62,248 nt of DNA from Sulfuricella sp. T08. Lineage in GTDB: Bacteria; Pseudomonadota; Gammaproteobacteria; Burkholderiales; Sulfuricellaceae. Location of the stretch: NCBI RefSeq assembly GCF_000971475.1, contig NZ_DF967548.1:1-62248 (forward strand), given 5' to 3'. The notes below the pieces were generated by a model. That model worked only from the letters and a program-made list of their open reading frames with translations, ran no database searches and was not told the DNA's origin. This document shows, in pieces, positions 54,114-62,248 of this stretch. The translations under genes and the position numbers were made by a program. Within the stretch, counting starts at the first letter, position 1; the number at the start of each line of letters is the position of its first letter.

Positions 54114-55748
54114 ATGAAATCCAATTTATTGACCTTGTACCGTATCCTCGCTCTGGCGCTGCTGCTGGCAGCGGCGACCATCGCCAATCCAGCCTTCGCC
54201 TCGGCCGGCCGCTTCCAGTTCGTCCACGGCGACATCCGCATTGTTGCAGCCGACGGCCGTGCGCGCCCGGCACAGAAGGGTGAAGAAGTGAACGAAGGCG
54301 AAGCAATTATTTCGGCCAGCAACGCCTCAGCGCAGATGCTCATGGTGGACGGCGGCATCGTGGCGATCCGGCCCGATACTCACATGAGAATTGACGAATA
54401 CAAGTTCAGCGGCCAGGAGGACGGCAGCGAGCGCAGCTTCTTTTCACTGCTGAAAGGCGGCTTCCGTTCGATCACCGGCCTGATCGGCAAACTTCACAAG
54501 GAAAATTACCGCATCACGACACCAGCCGCCACCATCGGCATCCGCGGCACCGACAGCGAAACCATCCATGTCCTGCCGACTGCCGGCTTGCCGTCCGACG
54601 TGCAACCCGGCACCTACAACAGGGTCAACACCGGCGCGACTGTAGTCAACGGCACGATAGTCGGTCCCAACCAGGTGGCCTTCACTCCCAACCTGGCGAC
54701 CCCGGCTGTACTCCTGCCCAGAATGCCCTCGATATTCGAGCCGCCCAAGGCACCGCAGGCGCCGGCCACGGAGGGTCCAAAGCCTGACAAAAAAGCCGAC
54801 GACAAGGAAGGGGAAGCCCCAAGCGGCGACAAACCTGCTCAGTCGCCACCCCCGCCGGGCGGAATCATCGCCGGAGAGAATGTGCAACTGCCGCCCCCGC
54901 CACCGCCGACAACCGCACTGGTGGGCGCCGCCTCGACTACCGGGGACGTGGCGCCAGCGGGCAGCGTCTATCCGGCTCCCTTCGGCTACGGCGGCGTCGG
55001 GGCGGATATCAGCTGGCGCAGCGTGTGCCTGAACCCACCCAGCTGTAGCAACAATTTCACTGGCTGGGTCGGCGGTGGTGGGTCAATGGTGCTCGAAGCC
55101 AACACCAACCGCACGATCCTGCTTAATAGCAGCGGCTTCCCCGTTCTGATCGCGGAATCCGACCAGTACGGCAGCATGAAGTACACCGCCGGTACTGCGA
55201 CGCTGCTCGACTACGGCCAGACCAGCATCGCCGGCACAACCGTGCGCTGGGGGCGCTATGTCGGCCCGGACTCCTTCGTCGACGACCAGGGCACGCGCGA
55301 CTCGATGGTCATGCACCTGATGTGGGCGGACAACGCGCTGAGCTATGCACAGGCCGGTCCTGTGCTGTCGTCGCTCGGCGCCCTGAACTTCACCCCGGTG
55401 GCGGCCGGCACCATCAGCGACGAACGCGGCGCCAGCTACCTGCTGGCTGGCGGCAGCGGTCTTAATGTAGCCGCGGCGGGCGCAACCATCACTCTGAATA
55501 TCAACACCAATACCGTAGCCGGCCGGCAATGGAGCCTGACCTACAGCGGCACACTGGACAAGTTCTATCAGGCCGGCACGGTGGGCGGCATGCCCATGAG
55601 CCTGGGATACCTCAATGGTTCGCCGATTACCCAGGGTGAAGCCAGCGGCGTATTCATCGGTGCCGGCGCAAACGGCGCATTGACCTCCTTCTCGGCCAAC
55701 GCCGGCGCCGCGGGGGCACTGACCGGAACCGCCGCCTTCATGCGCTAG
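54114..55748 (+). CDS. FecR-domain secreted protein with TbpB-like C-terminal domain
   Basis: 544 residues. Signal peptide ending FASA (no lipobox), FecR domain (about 32-150; VNEGEAIISASNASAQMLMV, YRITTPAATIGIRGTD), a Pro-rich linker (about 205-275), then a Gly/Ala-rich beta domain (about 290-544) ending GVFIGAGANGALTSFSA and GTAAFMR. That ending is like the small C-terminal barrel of TbpB/hemophilin-type Slam substrates. It probably reaches the cell surface through the preceding protein. Confidence 0.75.
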   Translation: MKSNLLTLYRILALALLLAAATIANPAFASAGRFQFVHGDIRIVAADGRARPAQKGEEVNEGEAIISASNASAQMLMVDGGIVAIRPDTHMRIDEYKFSGQEDGSERSFFSLLKGGFRSITGLIGKLHKENYRITTPAATIGIRGTDSETIHVLPTAGLPSDVQPGTYNRVNTGATVVNGTIVGPNQVAFTPNLATPAVLLPRMPSIFEPPKAPQAPATEGPKPDKKADDKEGEAPSGDKPAQSPPPPGGIIAGENVQLPPPPPPTTALVGAASTTGDVAPAGSVYPAPFGYGGVGADISWRSVCLNPPSCSNNFTGWVGGGGSMVLEANTNRTILLNSSGFPVLIAESDQYGSMKYTAGTATLLDYGQTSIAGTTVRWGRYVGPDSFVDDQGTRDSMVMHLMWADNALSYAQAGPVLSSLGALNFTPVAAGTISDERGASYLLAGGSGLNVAAAGATITLNINTNTVAGRQWSLTYSGTLDKFYQAGTVGGMPMSLGYLNGSPITQGEASGVFIGAGANGALTSFSANAGAAGALTGTAAFMR

Positions 55749-55770
55749 CGCCAGCGCTTACAGGCCAATT

Positions 55771-58137
55771 ATGATGAGTCCAGAAACGAGCACAAAGTCC
55801 CCGGAAAACCTGGCTGAGATCAGCAGCAAGCTGGCTTTCACCAAGAAGCTGCAAGCGGTCACCAACAAGATCCACTCGACCCGCAATATCGACGAGATCA
55901 TGCTGGAGCTGAGCGCCGATATCTGCGCGCTGTTCGAAGCGGACCGCCTGACGATCTACGCCACCAGCGAAGACGGCAAGTCGATCGTTTCGAAGATAAA
56001 AACCGGCCTGACCGGCTTCAAGGATCTGAATCTTCCGATTTCGCCTGCGAGCATAGCCGGCTATGTAGCGTTCCACAGACATGTCATCAACATCGCCGAT
56101 GTCTACGATACGCAGGAACTGGCCAGCTTGAGCCCGAAAATCCGCTTCCTCAAGGAGGTCGACCAGAAAACCGGCTATCGGACCAGGCAGATGCTGGTCG
56201 CCCCGATTCTGGGCGAAGACGGGGAATTGCTCGGCGTAGTTCAGCTGATCAACTCGCTGACCGGACTGACATTCTCCCCGACCGCGGTGGAAGGGGTTGG
56301 CGAACTGGAAAAAACGCTGGCGATCGCCTTTGAGGTACGCCGCAAGCCCCAGCCCGGAATCAAAACCAAGTACGACCATCTGGTCGGCGAAAACCTGATT
56401 TCTGTTCAGGAACTCGAATTAGCCTCCCGCTCGGCACGAAAAAAGAGCAAGAATCTGGAAGACGTGCTGGTGGATGAGTTCCAGATCAAGATCAGCGATC
56501 TTGGCAAATCCATTGCCTCTTTCTACGGGGTGCCCTATGAGCCGTTCCGTGCCGACCGCATCAAGCCGATGGATTTGCTCAAGAACCTCAAGCGCGAATA
56601 CGTGGAAAACAGCCTGTGGCTGCCCATCGAGGAAACGCCGGAAGGGCTGGTGATCCTGACCCCCGACCCGGAAAGGATCAAGGGTTCGCACATCGCCGGC
56701 AACGTATACCCCAACCACAAGCTGACATACCGGACCAGCACCCATCGCGAGTTCCTGCAAACGGTCAACCTGTTCTTCGGCGAGGGCGTCGACAGCACCT
56801 CCATCGGCGACATGCTGTCCAATCTGGAAGATGAAAGCGGGGAAGAAGCCTCCGCCGACGAAATCAGCGCCGCTGCCGACAACGAACTGGTCAAGCTGGT
56901 CAACAAGATCATCATCGACGCATACCATCAGGGCGCGTCCGACATTCATATCGAACCCGGCATCGGCAAGGAAAAAACCGTGGTTCGCTTCCGGCGTGAC
57001 GGCACGCTTGGCCTTTACATCGAAGTGCCCGCCAGCTACCGCAACGCTATGACCGCCCGGCTGAAGATCATGTGCGACCTGGATATTTCCGAAAAAAGGA
57101 AGCCCCAGGACGGCAAGATCAAGTTCAAGAAATTCGGTCCGCTCGACATTGAGCTACGGGTAGCCACTATTCCTTCCGCCGGCGGCGTGGAAGACGTGGT
57201 GATGCGGATACTCGCGGCCGGCGAGCCGATCCCGCTGGAAAAGCTGGGGCTGAGCCAGCACAACTACACCACGCTCAAGAGCGTGGTGGACAAGCCCTAT
57301 GGCCTGTTTTTCGTATGTGGCCCGACCGGTTCCGGCAAGACCACCACTCTGCACTCGGTGCTGAAATATCTGAACACGCCGGAAACCAAGATATGGACGG
57401 CGGAAGACCCCGTCGAGATCACCCAGAAAGGGTTGCGCCAGGTGCAGGTGAACCCCAAAGCGGGCCTGACCTTCGCCGTCGCCATGCGCGCCTTCCTGCG
57501 CGCTGACCCGGATGTGATCATGGTCGGCGAGATGCGCGACAAGGAAACCGTCTCCACCGGCATCGAAGCCTCGCTCACCGGCCATCTGGTGCTGGCCACC
57601 CTGCACACCAACAGCGCGCCGGAATCGATCATCCGCCTGCTCGACATGGGCATGGACCCGTTCAACTTCGCCGATGCCCTGCTCGGCATTCTGGCCCAGC
57701 GACTGGCGAAACGGCTGTGCGTGAAGTGCAAGAAAGCACGCGTCGCCACGGCTGACGACATCCAGATCATGCTCAACGAATACGGTCTTGAGCTCACCAA
57801 CCTGGAAAGCTGGAAAAAAGACCCGAAAGCCGCGGTGGAAGGCATTTACAAGGAATGGCTGAAGTCATTCGCCAACGGCAAGGGGCAGTTCACCCTGTAC
57901 GACCCGGTCGGCTGCGAGACCTGCAACAACACCGGCTACAAGGGGCGGCTCGGCCTGCACGAGTTGCTGGTAGGAACCGACGCGGTCAAGAAGAATATCC
58001 AGGAGCATGCCCGCGTTGCGGAAATGCTTGCCACCGGTCTCGCGGAAGGCATGCGCACCCTGAAGCAGGACGGCATTGAAAAGGTATTGCAGGGCATCAC
58101 TGATCTGAAGCAGGTGAGAGCGGTGTGCATTAAATAG
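55771..58137 (+). CDS. GAF-domain PilB/GspE-type assembly ATPase
   Basis: 788 residues. A GAF domain (about 30-190; ALFEADRLTIYATSEDGKSI) precedes an MshE N-terminal-like domain (about 200-365) and the ATPase (about 380-780). ATPase motifs: CGPTGSGKTTTLHSVL, DPDVIMVGEMRDKET and TGHLVLATLHTNSAPES. The zinc Cys pairs CVKC and CETC are separated by an enlarged insertion. It drives pilus or type II secretion polymerisation; the GAF domain suggests gating by a small molecule such as cyclic nucleotide. It lies upstream of the pilin gene. Confidence 0.92.
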   Translation: MMSPETSTKSPENLAEISSKLAFTKKLQAVTNKIHSTRNIDEIMLELSADICALFEADRLTIYATSEDGKSIVSKIKTGLTGFKDLNLPISPASIAGYVAFHRHVINIADVYDTQELASLSPKIRFLKEVDQKTGYRTRQMLVAPILGEDGELLGVVQLINSLTGLTFSPTAVEGVGELEKTLAIAFEVRRKPQPGIKTKYDHLVGENLISVQELELASRSARKKSKNLEDVLVDEFQIKISDLGKSIASFYGVPYEPFRADRIKPMDLLKNLKREYVENSLWLPIEETPEGLVILTPDPERIKGSHIAGNVYPNHKLTYRTSTHREFLQTVNLFFGEGVDSTSIGDMLSNLEDESGEEASADEISAAADNELVKLVNKIIIDAYHQGASDIHIEPGIGKEKTVVRFRRDGTLGLYIEVPASYRNAMTARLKIMCDLDISEKRKPQDGKIKFKKFGPLDIELRVATIPSAGGVEDVVMRILAAGEPIPLEKLGLSQHNYTTLKSVVDKPYGLFFVCGPTGSGKTTTLHSVLKYLNTPETKIWTAEDPVEITQKGLRQVQVNPKAGLTFAVAMRAFLRADPDVIMVGEMRDKETVSTGIEASLTGHLVLATLHTNSAPESIIRLLDMGMDPFNFADALLGILAQRLAKRLCVKCKKARVATADDIQIMLNEYGLELTNLESWKKDPKAAVEGIYKEWLKSFANGKGQFTLYDPVGCETCNNTGYKGRLGLHELLVGTDAVKKNIQEHARVAEMLATGLAEGMRTLKQDGIEKVLQGITDLKQVRAVCIK

Positions 58138-58231
58138 GTGGCAGGGAGTATGCCGAGCAGTTTCTGGATGCGGAGAAAATCGACGAAGTGAACGTAACCA
58201 AGATTCCAGGGTTTGCCGCTTGATGCATGAC

Positions 58232-58248
58232 GTGACGAAAAACGTCAC
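58232..58248. promoter_or_regulatory. Inverted repeat upstream of the pilin promoter
   Basis: GTGACG-AAAAA-CGTCAC, perfect 6-bp arms (spacing does not fit CRP). It lies 105 bases upstream of the sigma-54 site, a normal distance for an activator such as PilR. Candidate only. Confidence 0.4.
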
Positions 58249-58353
58249 ATTGTGCCGAATACCAACAGCAATTCTGCGGCATCAATCCAGACATTCCGCC
58301 GCAACATGCTCTACACGCAATAAAACAAGGCATTCAGACCATACCAATCAAAC

Positions 58354-58369
58354 TGGCACACAGATTGCA
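58354..58369 (+). promoter_or_regulatory. Sigma-54 (RpoN) promoter of the pilin gene
   Basis: TGGCACACAGATTGCA matches the -24/-12 consensus TGGCAC-N5-TTGCW exactly. The expected start is around 58381, some 50 bases before the pilin ATG. Pilin genes in Proteobacteria commonly use RpoN with PilS-PilR. Confidence 0.88.
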
Positions 58370-58429
58370 GGTAGTTATGCCAGACACTTCCAAGTGTTGG
58401 AAATTTGATCATTCAACAAGGAGCTCGAC

Positions 58430-58876
58430 ATGAAAAAAGTACAACAAGGTTTTACCCTGATCGAACTGATGATCGTGGTCGCGATCATCGGCATTCTGGC
58501 TGCAGTGGCGATTCCGGCTTACCAGGATTACACCATCAAGGCCAAGTTACAGGAAGTGACCAGTCTGGCCAGTCCGGCAATGACTGGAGTGGGCGTTGCC
58601 TGTAGCGAAGGCAATTTGTTCCCAAGCGGCGCCTCCCTCACCAACGCAGGTATTGGCATTGCAACCGCAGCCTCTATCACGGGCAAATACACCGCCTCTG
58701 TTACGGCAGCGAGCACATCCACCACATCCGCGACTGTAACAGCTGTGCTTGGTGGAACCAATCCCGTCCCTAATGTATCTGGGAACATCGTGTGGACAGG
58801 AACCTGCAATCCATCAGTCGGTATGACATGGGGAGTTACCGGAACAGTCCCAGCCAAGTACCTGCCTAAGTCTTAA
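58430..58876 (+). CDS. Type IV major pilin
   Basis: 148 residues. A 6-residue leader MKKVQQ precedes the cleavage site [15 protein letters not shown], with Glu5 and the N-terminal methylation site. The short globular part is Ser/Thr/Ala-rich ([14 protein letters not shown]), and a C-terminal Cys pair (AC-SEGN and GTCNPS) likely forms the D-loop. GGAG lies 9 bases before the ATG. It is expressed from a sigma-54 promoter, ended by a strong terminator, and followed by genes for glycosylation. Confidence 0.95.
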   Translation: MKKVQQGFTLIELMIVVAIIGILAAVAIPAYQDYTIKAKLQEVTSLASPAMTGVGVACSEGNLFPSGASLTNAGIGIATAASITGKYTASVTAASTSTTSATVTAVLGGTNPVPNVSGNIVWTGTCNPSVGMTWGVTGTVPAKYLPKS

Positions 58877-58899
58877 GCTCATCTCATCTGATCTGACTG

Positions 58900-58928
58900 A
58901 AAAAGGAGGCCATCTGGCCTCCTTTTTT
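58900..58928 (+). terminator. Intrinsic terminator of the pilin gene
   Basis: AAAAAGGAGGCCA / TGGCCTCCTTTTT, a 13-bp arm with a very short loop and a T tract. The symmetric A/T ends mean that it could work in both directions. It lies 6 bases before the next start. Confidence 0.93.
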
Positions 58929-58934
58929 ATCTGT

Positions 58935-60884
58935 ATGTCTAGACGCCACACTCTCCCTGTTTTTCTGTTCGCCTGTAGTCTGGTGCTAGCATTTTTTTGC
59001 TTTCGCCCGGGACTGCAAGGCCCTTTTTTGTTCGATGACACCATCAATATCATCGAAAATGCCTACCTGAAAATTAATACGCTCGACACCGCTTCGCTTA
59101 AGGCGGCAGCGTTTTCCATGGGGAATGGAATTTCTGGGCGCCCGCTCAGCATGGCGAGCTTCGCCCTCGATTATTATTTCAATGGGTCGGAACCTTACGG
59201 TTTCAAACTGACCAACCTCGTCATTCACTTGCTGAATGGCGTCTGTATCTTTGTCCTGACCACGCTGGTTCTGGAAATTCACCGGCGACGACACGCGCCG
59301 GAATTCAGCCCTGACCGCGTGCGCTGGGTCAGCCTGGCAGTCGCCTCCGCCTGGTTGTTGCATCCTCTCAACCTTACCAGTGTGCTGTACGTCGTGCAAC
59401 GCATGGCCAGTCTGTCTGCGCTGTTTACCCTGCTCGGGTTGATTACCTATCTTTACGGGCGGCGGCGTCAGCTTGATGGCCATGCCGGATGGGGCTGGAT
59501 ACTCGCCGGCTTTTTCCTGTTTACGCCGCTGGCGGTGCTGAGCAAGGAAAATGGCGCACTACTACCGGCGTTCATGCTGCTGACAGAAGTCGCTCTGTTG
59601 AATTTTCAGGCACCGGCAATGAGAACGCGCTTGATGCTGACGGCACTGCTCGCTACCACGGTCGTCTTGCCGGCAATCGTGTTGGCAGTCTATTCCATAT
59701 ATAAACCGGCCTGGTTGCTTGTCGGCTACAGCATACGCGACTTTACCCTGCCGGAGCGGTTGATGACCGAGGCGCGTGTGCTGTGGTTCTACCTACGCTT
59801 AATTATCGTGCCGGACATTTCGCAACTAGGCTTGCAGCACGACGACATCGCGATTTCGAGGGGGCTGCTGGCTCCCTATTCAACGCTGTTCGCGAGTATT
59901 GGTATCGCGCTCCTGGCGGGGGTAGCAGTCCTGCTCAGGAAACGACACCCTATCGCGGCTTTTGGCATCCTGTTCTTTTTGCTCGGGCACAGCATCGAGT
60001 CTTCTGTGATCGCGCTGGAAATCGCGCACGAACATCGCAACTATCTGCCGATCTATGGCATTCTGCTGGTGGTGTTTTACTACCTGTTATCGCCCACGTG
60101 GTACAAGGACACGCTCAGGTTGCGCCAGCTACTGGCCTTGATTTTGGTTCTGATTTTCGGTGCCGTCACCTCTATCCGCGCAGAGCAATGGGCCGACCCA
60201 AATGGTTTGAAGCTGATGGAAGTAACGCACCACCCCGATTCGCTGCGGGCAAATGCCGATGTTGCCTACATTTATGCTTTTCTTCCTGCGTTTTCGCCGG
60301 AACAGGCCGAAGAGTACTACCGATTTGCGCTCAGCTATTACCAGAAGGCCGCTGATCTTTCCCCTACCGATACGTCCGGGTTGCTCGGGCTGATCGGCCT
60401 CAATGCCATGCGCGGCAAACCTATCGAGGAACGTTGGGTACGTGAACTGGAGTACCGGCTAGAACATCGCCCCTTCGCCCCCGCTGCCGCCAATTCGCTA
60501 ATGCACCTGGAAAAATGTCTGACAAAGGGCATTTGCAGACATTCACCGCAGGACATGGCGCGCCTGTTGCAGGCGGCATTACGCAATCCGACGTTATATG
60601 GCAATGGGAGGAGCAGTATGCAGTTCGCGTGGAGCAACCTTCTGTTTCTGACTTTTCACGACCGTGATGCCGCGCTCAAGGCTGCCCATAAAGCTATGGA
60701 GGCAGACCCAGCCGATCCCGACACCCGGATTACCTTTATCAAATTTCTGCTCAATCTGGGCAAACCTGACGATGCAAAAAAGCAAATCGTCCAACTGCGC
60801 CAGCTCGATGACATGAAAATTTACGGCGATCAACTCGACGAACTGGAAAAGCTGGCTACAATGCTGAACCAGACAGCCCCTTGA
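58935..60884 (+). CDS. Polytopic GT-C-like membrane protein with C-terminal TPR
   Basis: 649 residues with about ten membrane helices. The first periplasmic loop contains FLFDDTINIIEN, the acidic pair expected for a GT-C lipid-sugar transferase. A C-terminal soluble region (about 460-649) has TPR-like helices. The layout resembles TMTC-type O-glycosyltransferases. Its place between a pilin gene and GT2/GT4 genes suggests transfer of a sugar from a lipid carrier to pilin; this is not proven. Confidence 0.7.
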   Translation: MSRRHTLPVFLFACSLVLAFFCFRPGLQGPFLFDDTINIIENAYLKINTLDTASLKAAAFSMGNGISGRPLSMASFALDYYFNGSEPYGFKLTNLVIHLLNGVCIFVLTTLVLEIHRRRHAPEFSPDRVRWVSLAVASAWLLHPLNLTSVLYVVQRMASLSALFTLLGLITYLYGRRRQLDGHAGWGWILAGFFLFTPLAVLSKENGALLPAFMLLTEVALLNFQAPAMRTRLMLTALLATTVVLPAIVLAVYSIYKPAWLLVGYSIRDFTLPERLMTEARVLWFYLRLIIVPDISQLGLQHDDIAISRGLLAPYSTLFASIGIALLAGVAVLLRKRHPIAAFGILFFLLGHSIESSVIALEIAHEHRNYLPIYGILLVVFYYLLSPTWYKDTLRLRQLLALILVLIFGAVTSIRAEQWADPNGLKLMEVTHHPDSLRANADVAYIYAFLPAFSPEQAEEYYRFALSYYQKAADLSPTDTSGLLGLIGLNAMRGKPIEERWVRELEYRLEHRPFAPAAANSLMHLEKCLTKGICRHSPQDMARLLQAALRNPTLYGNGRSSMQFAWSNLLFLTFHDRDAALKAAHKAMEADPADPDTRITFIKFLLNLGKPDDAKKQIVQLRQLDDMKIYGDQLDELEKLATMLNQTAP

Positions 60885-60896
60885 TCAACAGTTATC

Positions 60897-61757
60897 ATGA
60901 CAGACACTATATCCATCATCCTTCCGGCAAAAAATGAAGCGGCCAGCCTGCGCGCCCTGCTGCCAAAAATCCAGGCACAGATGCCGGGCGCAGAAATTAT
61001 CGTCGTCAATGACGGTTCAACGGACGATACTGCCGAGATATGTCGCCAATATGGTGCGAAGCTCGTGACACACCCTTACGGCATGGGGAACGGAGCGGCA
61101 GTCAAGTCTGGAGCACGGGCTGCGCAGGGGGAAATCCTGATATTCATGGATGCCGATGGGCAGCACCAACCTCAGGATATCCCCCTGTTCCTGGAGAAAC
61201 TCAGCCAGGGCTACGACATGGCGGTTGGCGCACGCAGCAGGCGTTCTCAGGCGGGCGTGCACCGGGCGGCTGCCAACGGCTTCTATAATCGGCTGGCGAG
61301 CTGGATGGTCGGGCAAAAGGTGGCTGACCTCACTTCCGGTTTCAGGGCGGTCCGGGCCGACAAGTTCCGCAAATTCCTCTATATGCTGCCGAACGGTTTT
61401 TCCTACCCGACCACCATCACCATGAGTTTTTTCCGGGCAGGCTTTGCCGTGGGTTATGTGCCAATTCACACACCCAAACGTATCGGCACCAGCCACATGC
61501 GCATCGCGCGCGACGGAGTGCGATTTCTGCTCATCATTTTCAAGATCGGCTCGCTGTATTCGCCGCTGAAACTATTCTTTCCGATCAGCGTGGCTTTCTT
61601 CTTGCTGGGTTGCGGCAATTATCTCCATACCTATCTGACCTTGCATCGCTTCACCAACATGAGCGCAATGTTGCTCATTACGGCGATGGTCGTCTTTCTG
61701 ATCGGGTTGGTTTCGGAACAGATCACTATGCTAGCCTACAGGGACAGTGAGCACTAG
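60897..61757 (+). CDS. Glycosyltransferase family 2, polyprenyl-phosphate sugar synthase type
   Basis: 286 residues. The GT-A core begins SIILPAKNEAASLRALL, with VVNDGSTDDT, and DxD as FMDADGQHQP (about 83-92). Two C-terminal membrane helices (about 225-245 and 255-275) follow. This fits dolichol/undecaprenyl-phosphate glycosyltransferases that supply lipid-linked sugars for GT-C enzymes such as the preceding gene product. The next gene starts inside its last codons. Confidence 0.9.
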   Translation: MTDTISIILPAKNEAASLRALLPKIQAQMPGAEIIVVNDGSTDDTAEICRQYGAKLVTHPYGMGNGAAVKSGARAAQGEILIFMDADGQHQPQDIPLFLEKLSQGYDMAVGARSRRSQAGVHRAAANGFYNRLASWMVGQKVADLTSGFRAVRADKFRKFLYMLPNGFSYPTTITMSFFRAGFAVGYVPIHTPKRIGTSHMRIARDGVRFLLIIFKIGSLYSPLKLFFPISVAFFLLGCGNYLHTYLTLHRFTNMSAMLLITAMVVFLIGLVSEQITMLAYRDSEH

Positions 61758-62248
61758 AAAACGTATTCTGGTACTGACCTCCACTTTCCCTCGCTGGCAA
61801 GGTGACAATGAACCGCCGTTCGTTTTCGAGCTTTCCCGAAGATTGGATGAGCAGTTCGATGTGGTGGTGCTGGCGCCGCATGCGTCGGGCGCCAAGCAGT
61901 TCGAAAAAATGGACAATCTCGAAGTGCACCGGTTCCGCTACTGTTTCACCTCCTGGCAGAGCCTTGCCTATCACGGCGGCATCATGGCGAACCTGAAACA
62001 AAAGCGGTTACGCTACTTTCTGGTTCCTTTTTTTCTGCTTTCCGAACTCGTCAGCCTGATAACCCTGATCAGGAAACAACAATTCGATGTGATTCATGCG
62101 CACTGGCTGATTCCTAATGGGCTGGTTGCTGTTATGGCACGTGCATTGGTTACAGGCAACAAACCCACCATCGTCTGCACGGCGCATGGCACTGACTTGT
62201 TCGGCCTGGGGGGGGGGGTGTTCAGATGGTTGCAGAAACACGTCATTT
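61747..62248 (+). CDS. Glycosyltransferase family 4-like protein, partial
   Basis: The gene starts at GTG 61747, overlaps the previous stop by 11 bases and runs off the window (167 codons seen). The N-terminal GT-B domain is clear: RILVLTSTFPRWQGDNEPP, FDVIHAHWLIPNGLVAV and TAHGTDLFGLGGGVF. The Gly run is encoded by 11 consecutive G (62208-62218). In the present length it is in frame. A slippage change of one G would cut the protein at about residue 155, so phase variation or a sequencing error must be considered. Confidence 0.85.
   Translation, partial: MSTRKRILVLTSTFPRWQGDNEPPFVFELSRRLDEQFDVVVLAPHASGAKQFEKMDNLEVHRFRYCFTSWQSLAYHGGIMANLKQKRLRYFLVPFFLLSELVSLITLIRKQQFDVIHAHWLIPNGLVAVMARALVTGNKPTIVCTAHGTDLFGLGGGVFRWLQKHVI
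62208..62218 (+). repeat. Homopolymer tract of 11 G in a glycosyltransferase gene
   Basis: Eleven consecutive G at 62208-62218. It is the only G run of such length I noticed in the window. Confidence 0.9.

Noticed and set aside
58232-58248. CRP-binding site before the pilin gene
   Set aside because: GTGA and TCAC are separated by 9 bases rather than 6, so the spacing does not fit CRP; kept only as a generic inverted repeat.

Overview
The window looks like chromosome of a betaproteobacterium, most like the Nitrosomonadales (Sulfuricella/Gallionella type). This is inferred from gene content and neighbourhoods (hda-perM-purM-purN, rdgC, greB, PEP-CTERM proteins, CHASE2 sensors, type IV pilus genes) and high GC coding sequence, not from a database search. 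No rRNA, tRNA, CRISPR array, integrase or intact transposase was seen.

Layout. 1-273: remnant of an IS256-family element whose transposase has lost its middle. 586-7340: tightly packed eight-gene operon led by a CHASE2 membrane sensor (SH3 protein, M48 protease, cyclophilin, ABC exporter, lipoprotein, alpha/beta hydrolase). 7611-8980: two convergent PEP-CTERM proteins. 9243-12280: an HPr-rel-A type cluster (nucleotidyltransferase, HprK-related kinase, PqqD-like protein, Tat-type Cys/Gly-rich protein), followed by a gene-poor stretch with palindromes. 13057-30173: mainly housekeeping genes (greB, thioredoxins, hda, cold shock protein, perM, purMN, DUF3108 pair, rsmB, GGDEF-EAL, MYG1, rdgC, DUF455).

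30174-31902 is the most unusual stretch. A 552-bp non-coding element consists of two inverted copies whose stems differ in sequence but keep the same folding. It is followed by two small genes, each with an integron attC-like site directly behind it, and no integrase (a CALIN). 31969-40550: YgjP-like protease, ThDP enzyme plus glycosyltransferase, katG, sulfotransferase-like gene, msrA-DUF3293.

41389-45477 is a four-gene operon (sixA, ParA-type ATPase, CYTH-CHAD, polyphosphate:AMP phosphotransferase) that looks like a polyphosphate module. 45578-52725 is a signalling cluster: CHASE2-Ser/Thr kinase, PP2C phosphatase, FHA protein, CHASE2-adenylate cyclase and a cyclic-nucleotide phosphodiesterase. 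It runs into a Slam-like outer-membrane protein with a FecR-domain partner (52757-55748), a GAF-containing PilB/GspE ATPase, a sigma-54 driven type IV pilin, and glycosylation genes that run off the end, the last one carrying an 11-G tract.

Together the right-hand third reads as a sensory block (phosphorylation plus cAMP) placed beside surface-export and pilus genes. The functional links are inference.
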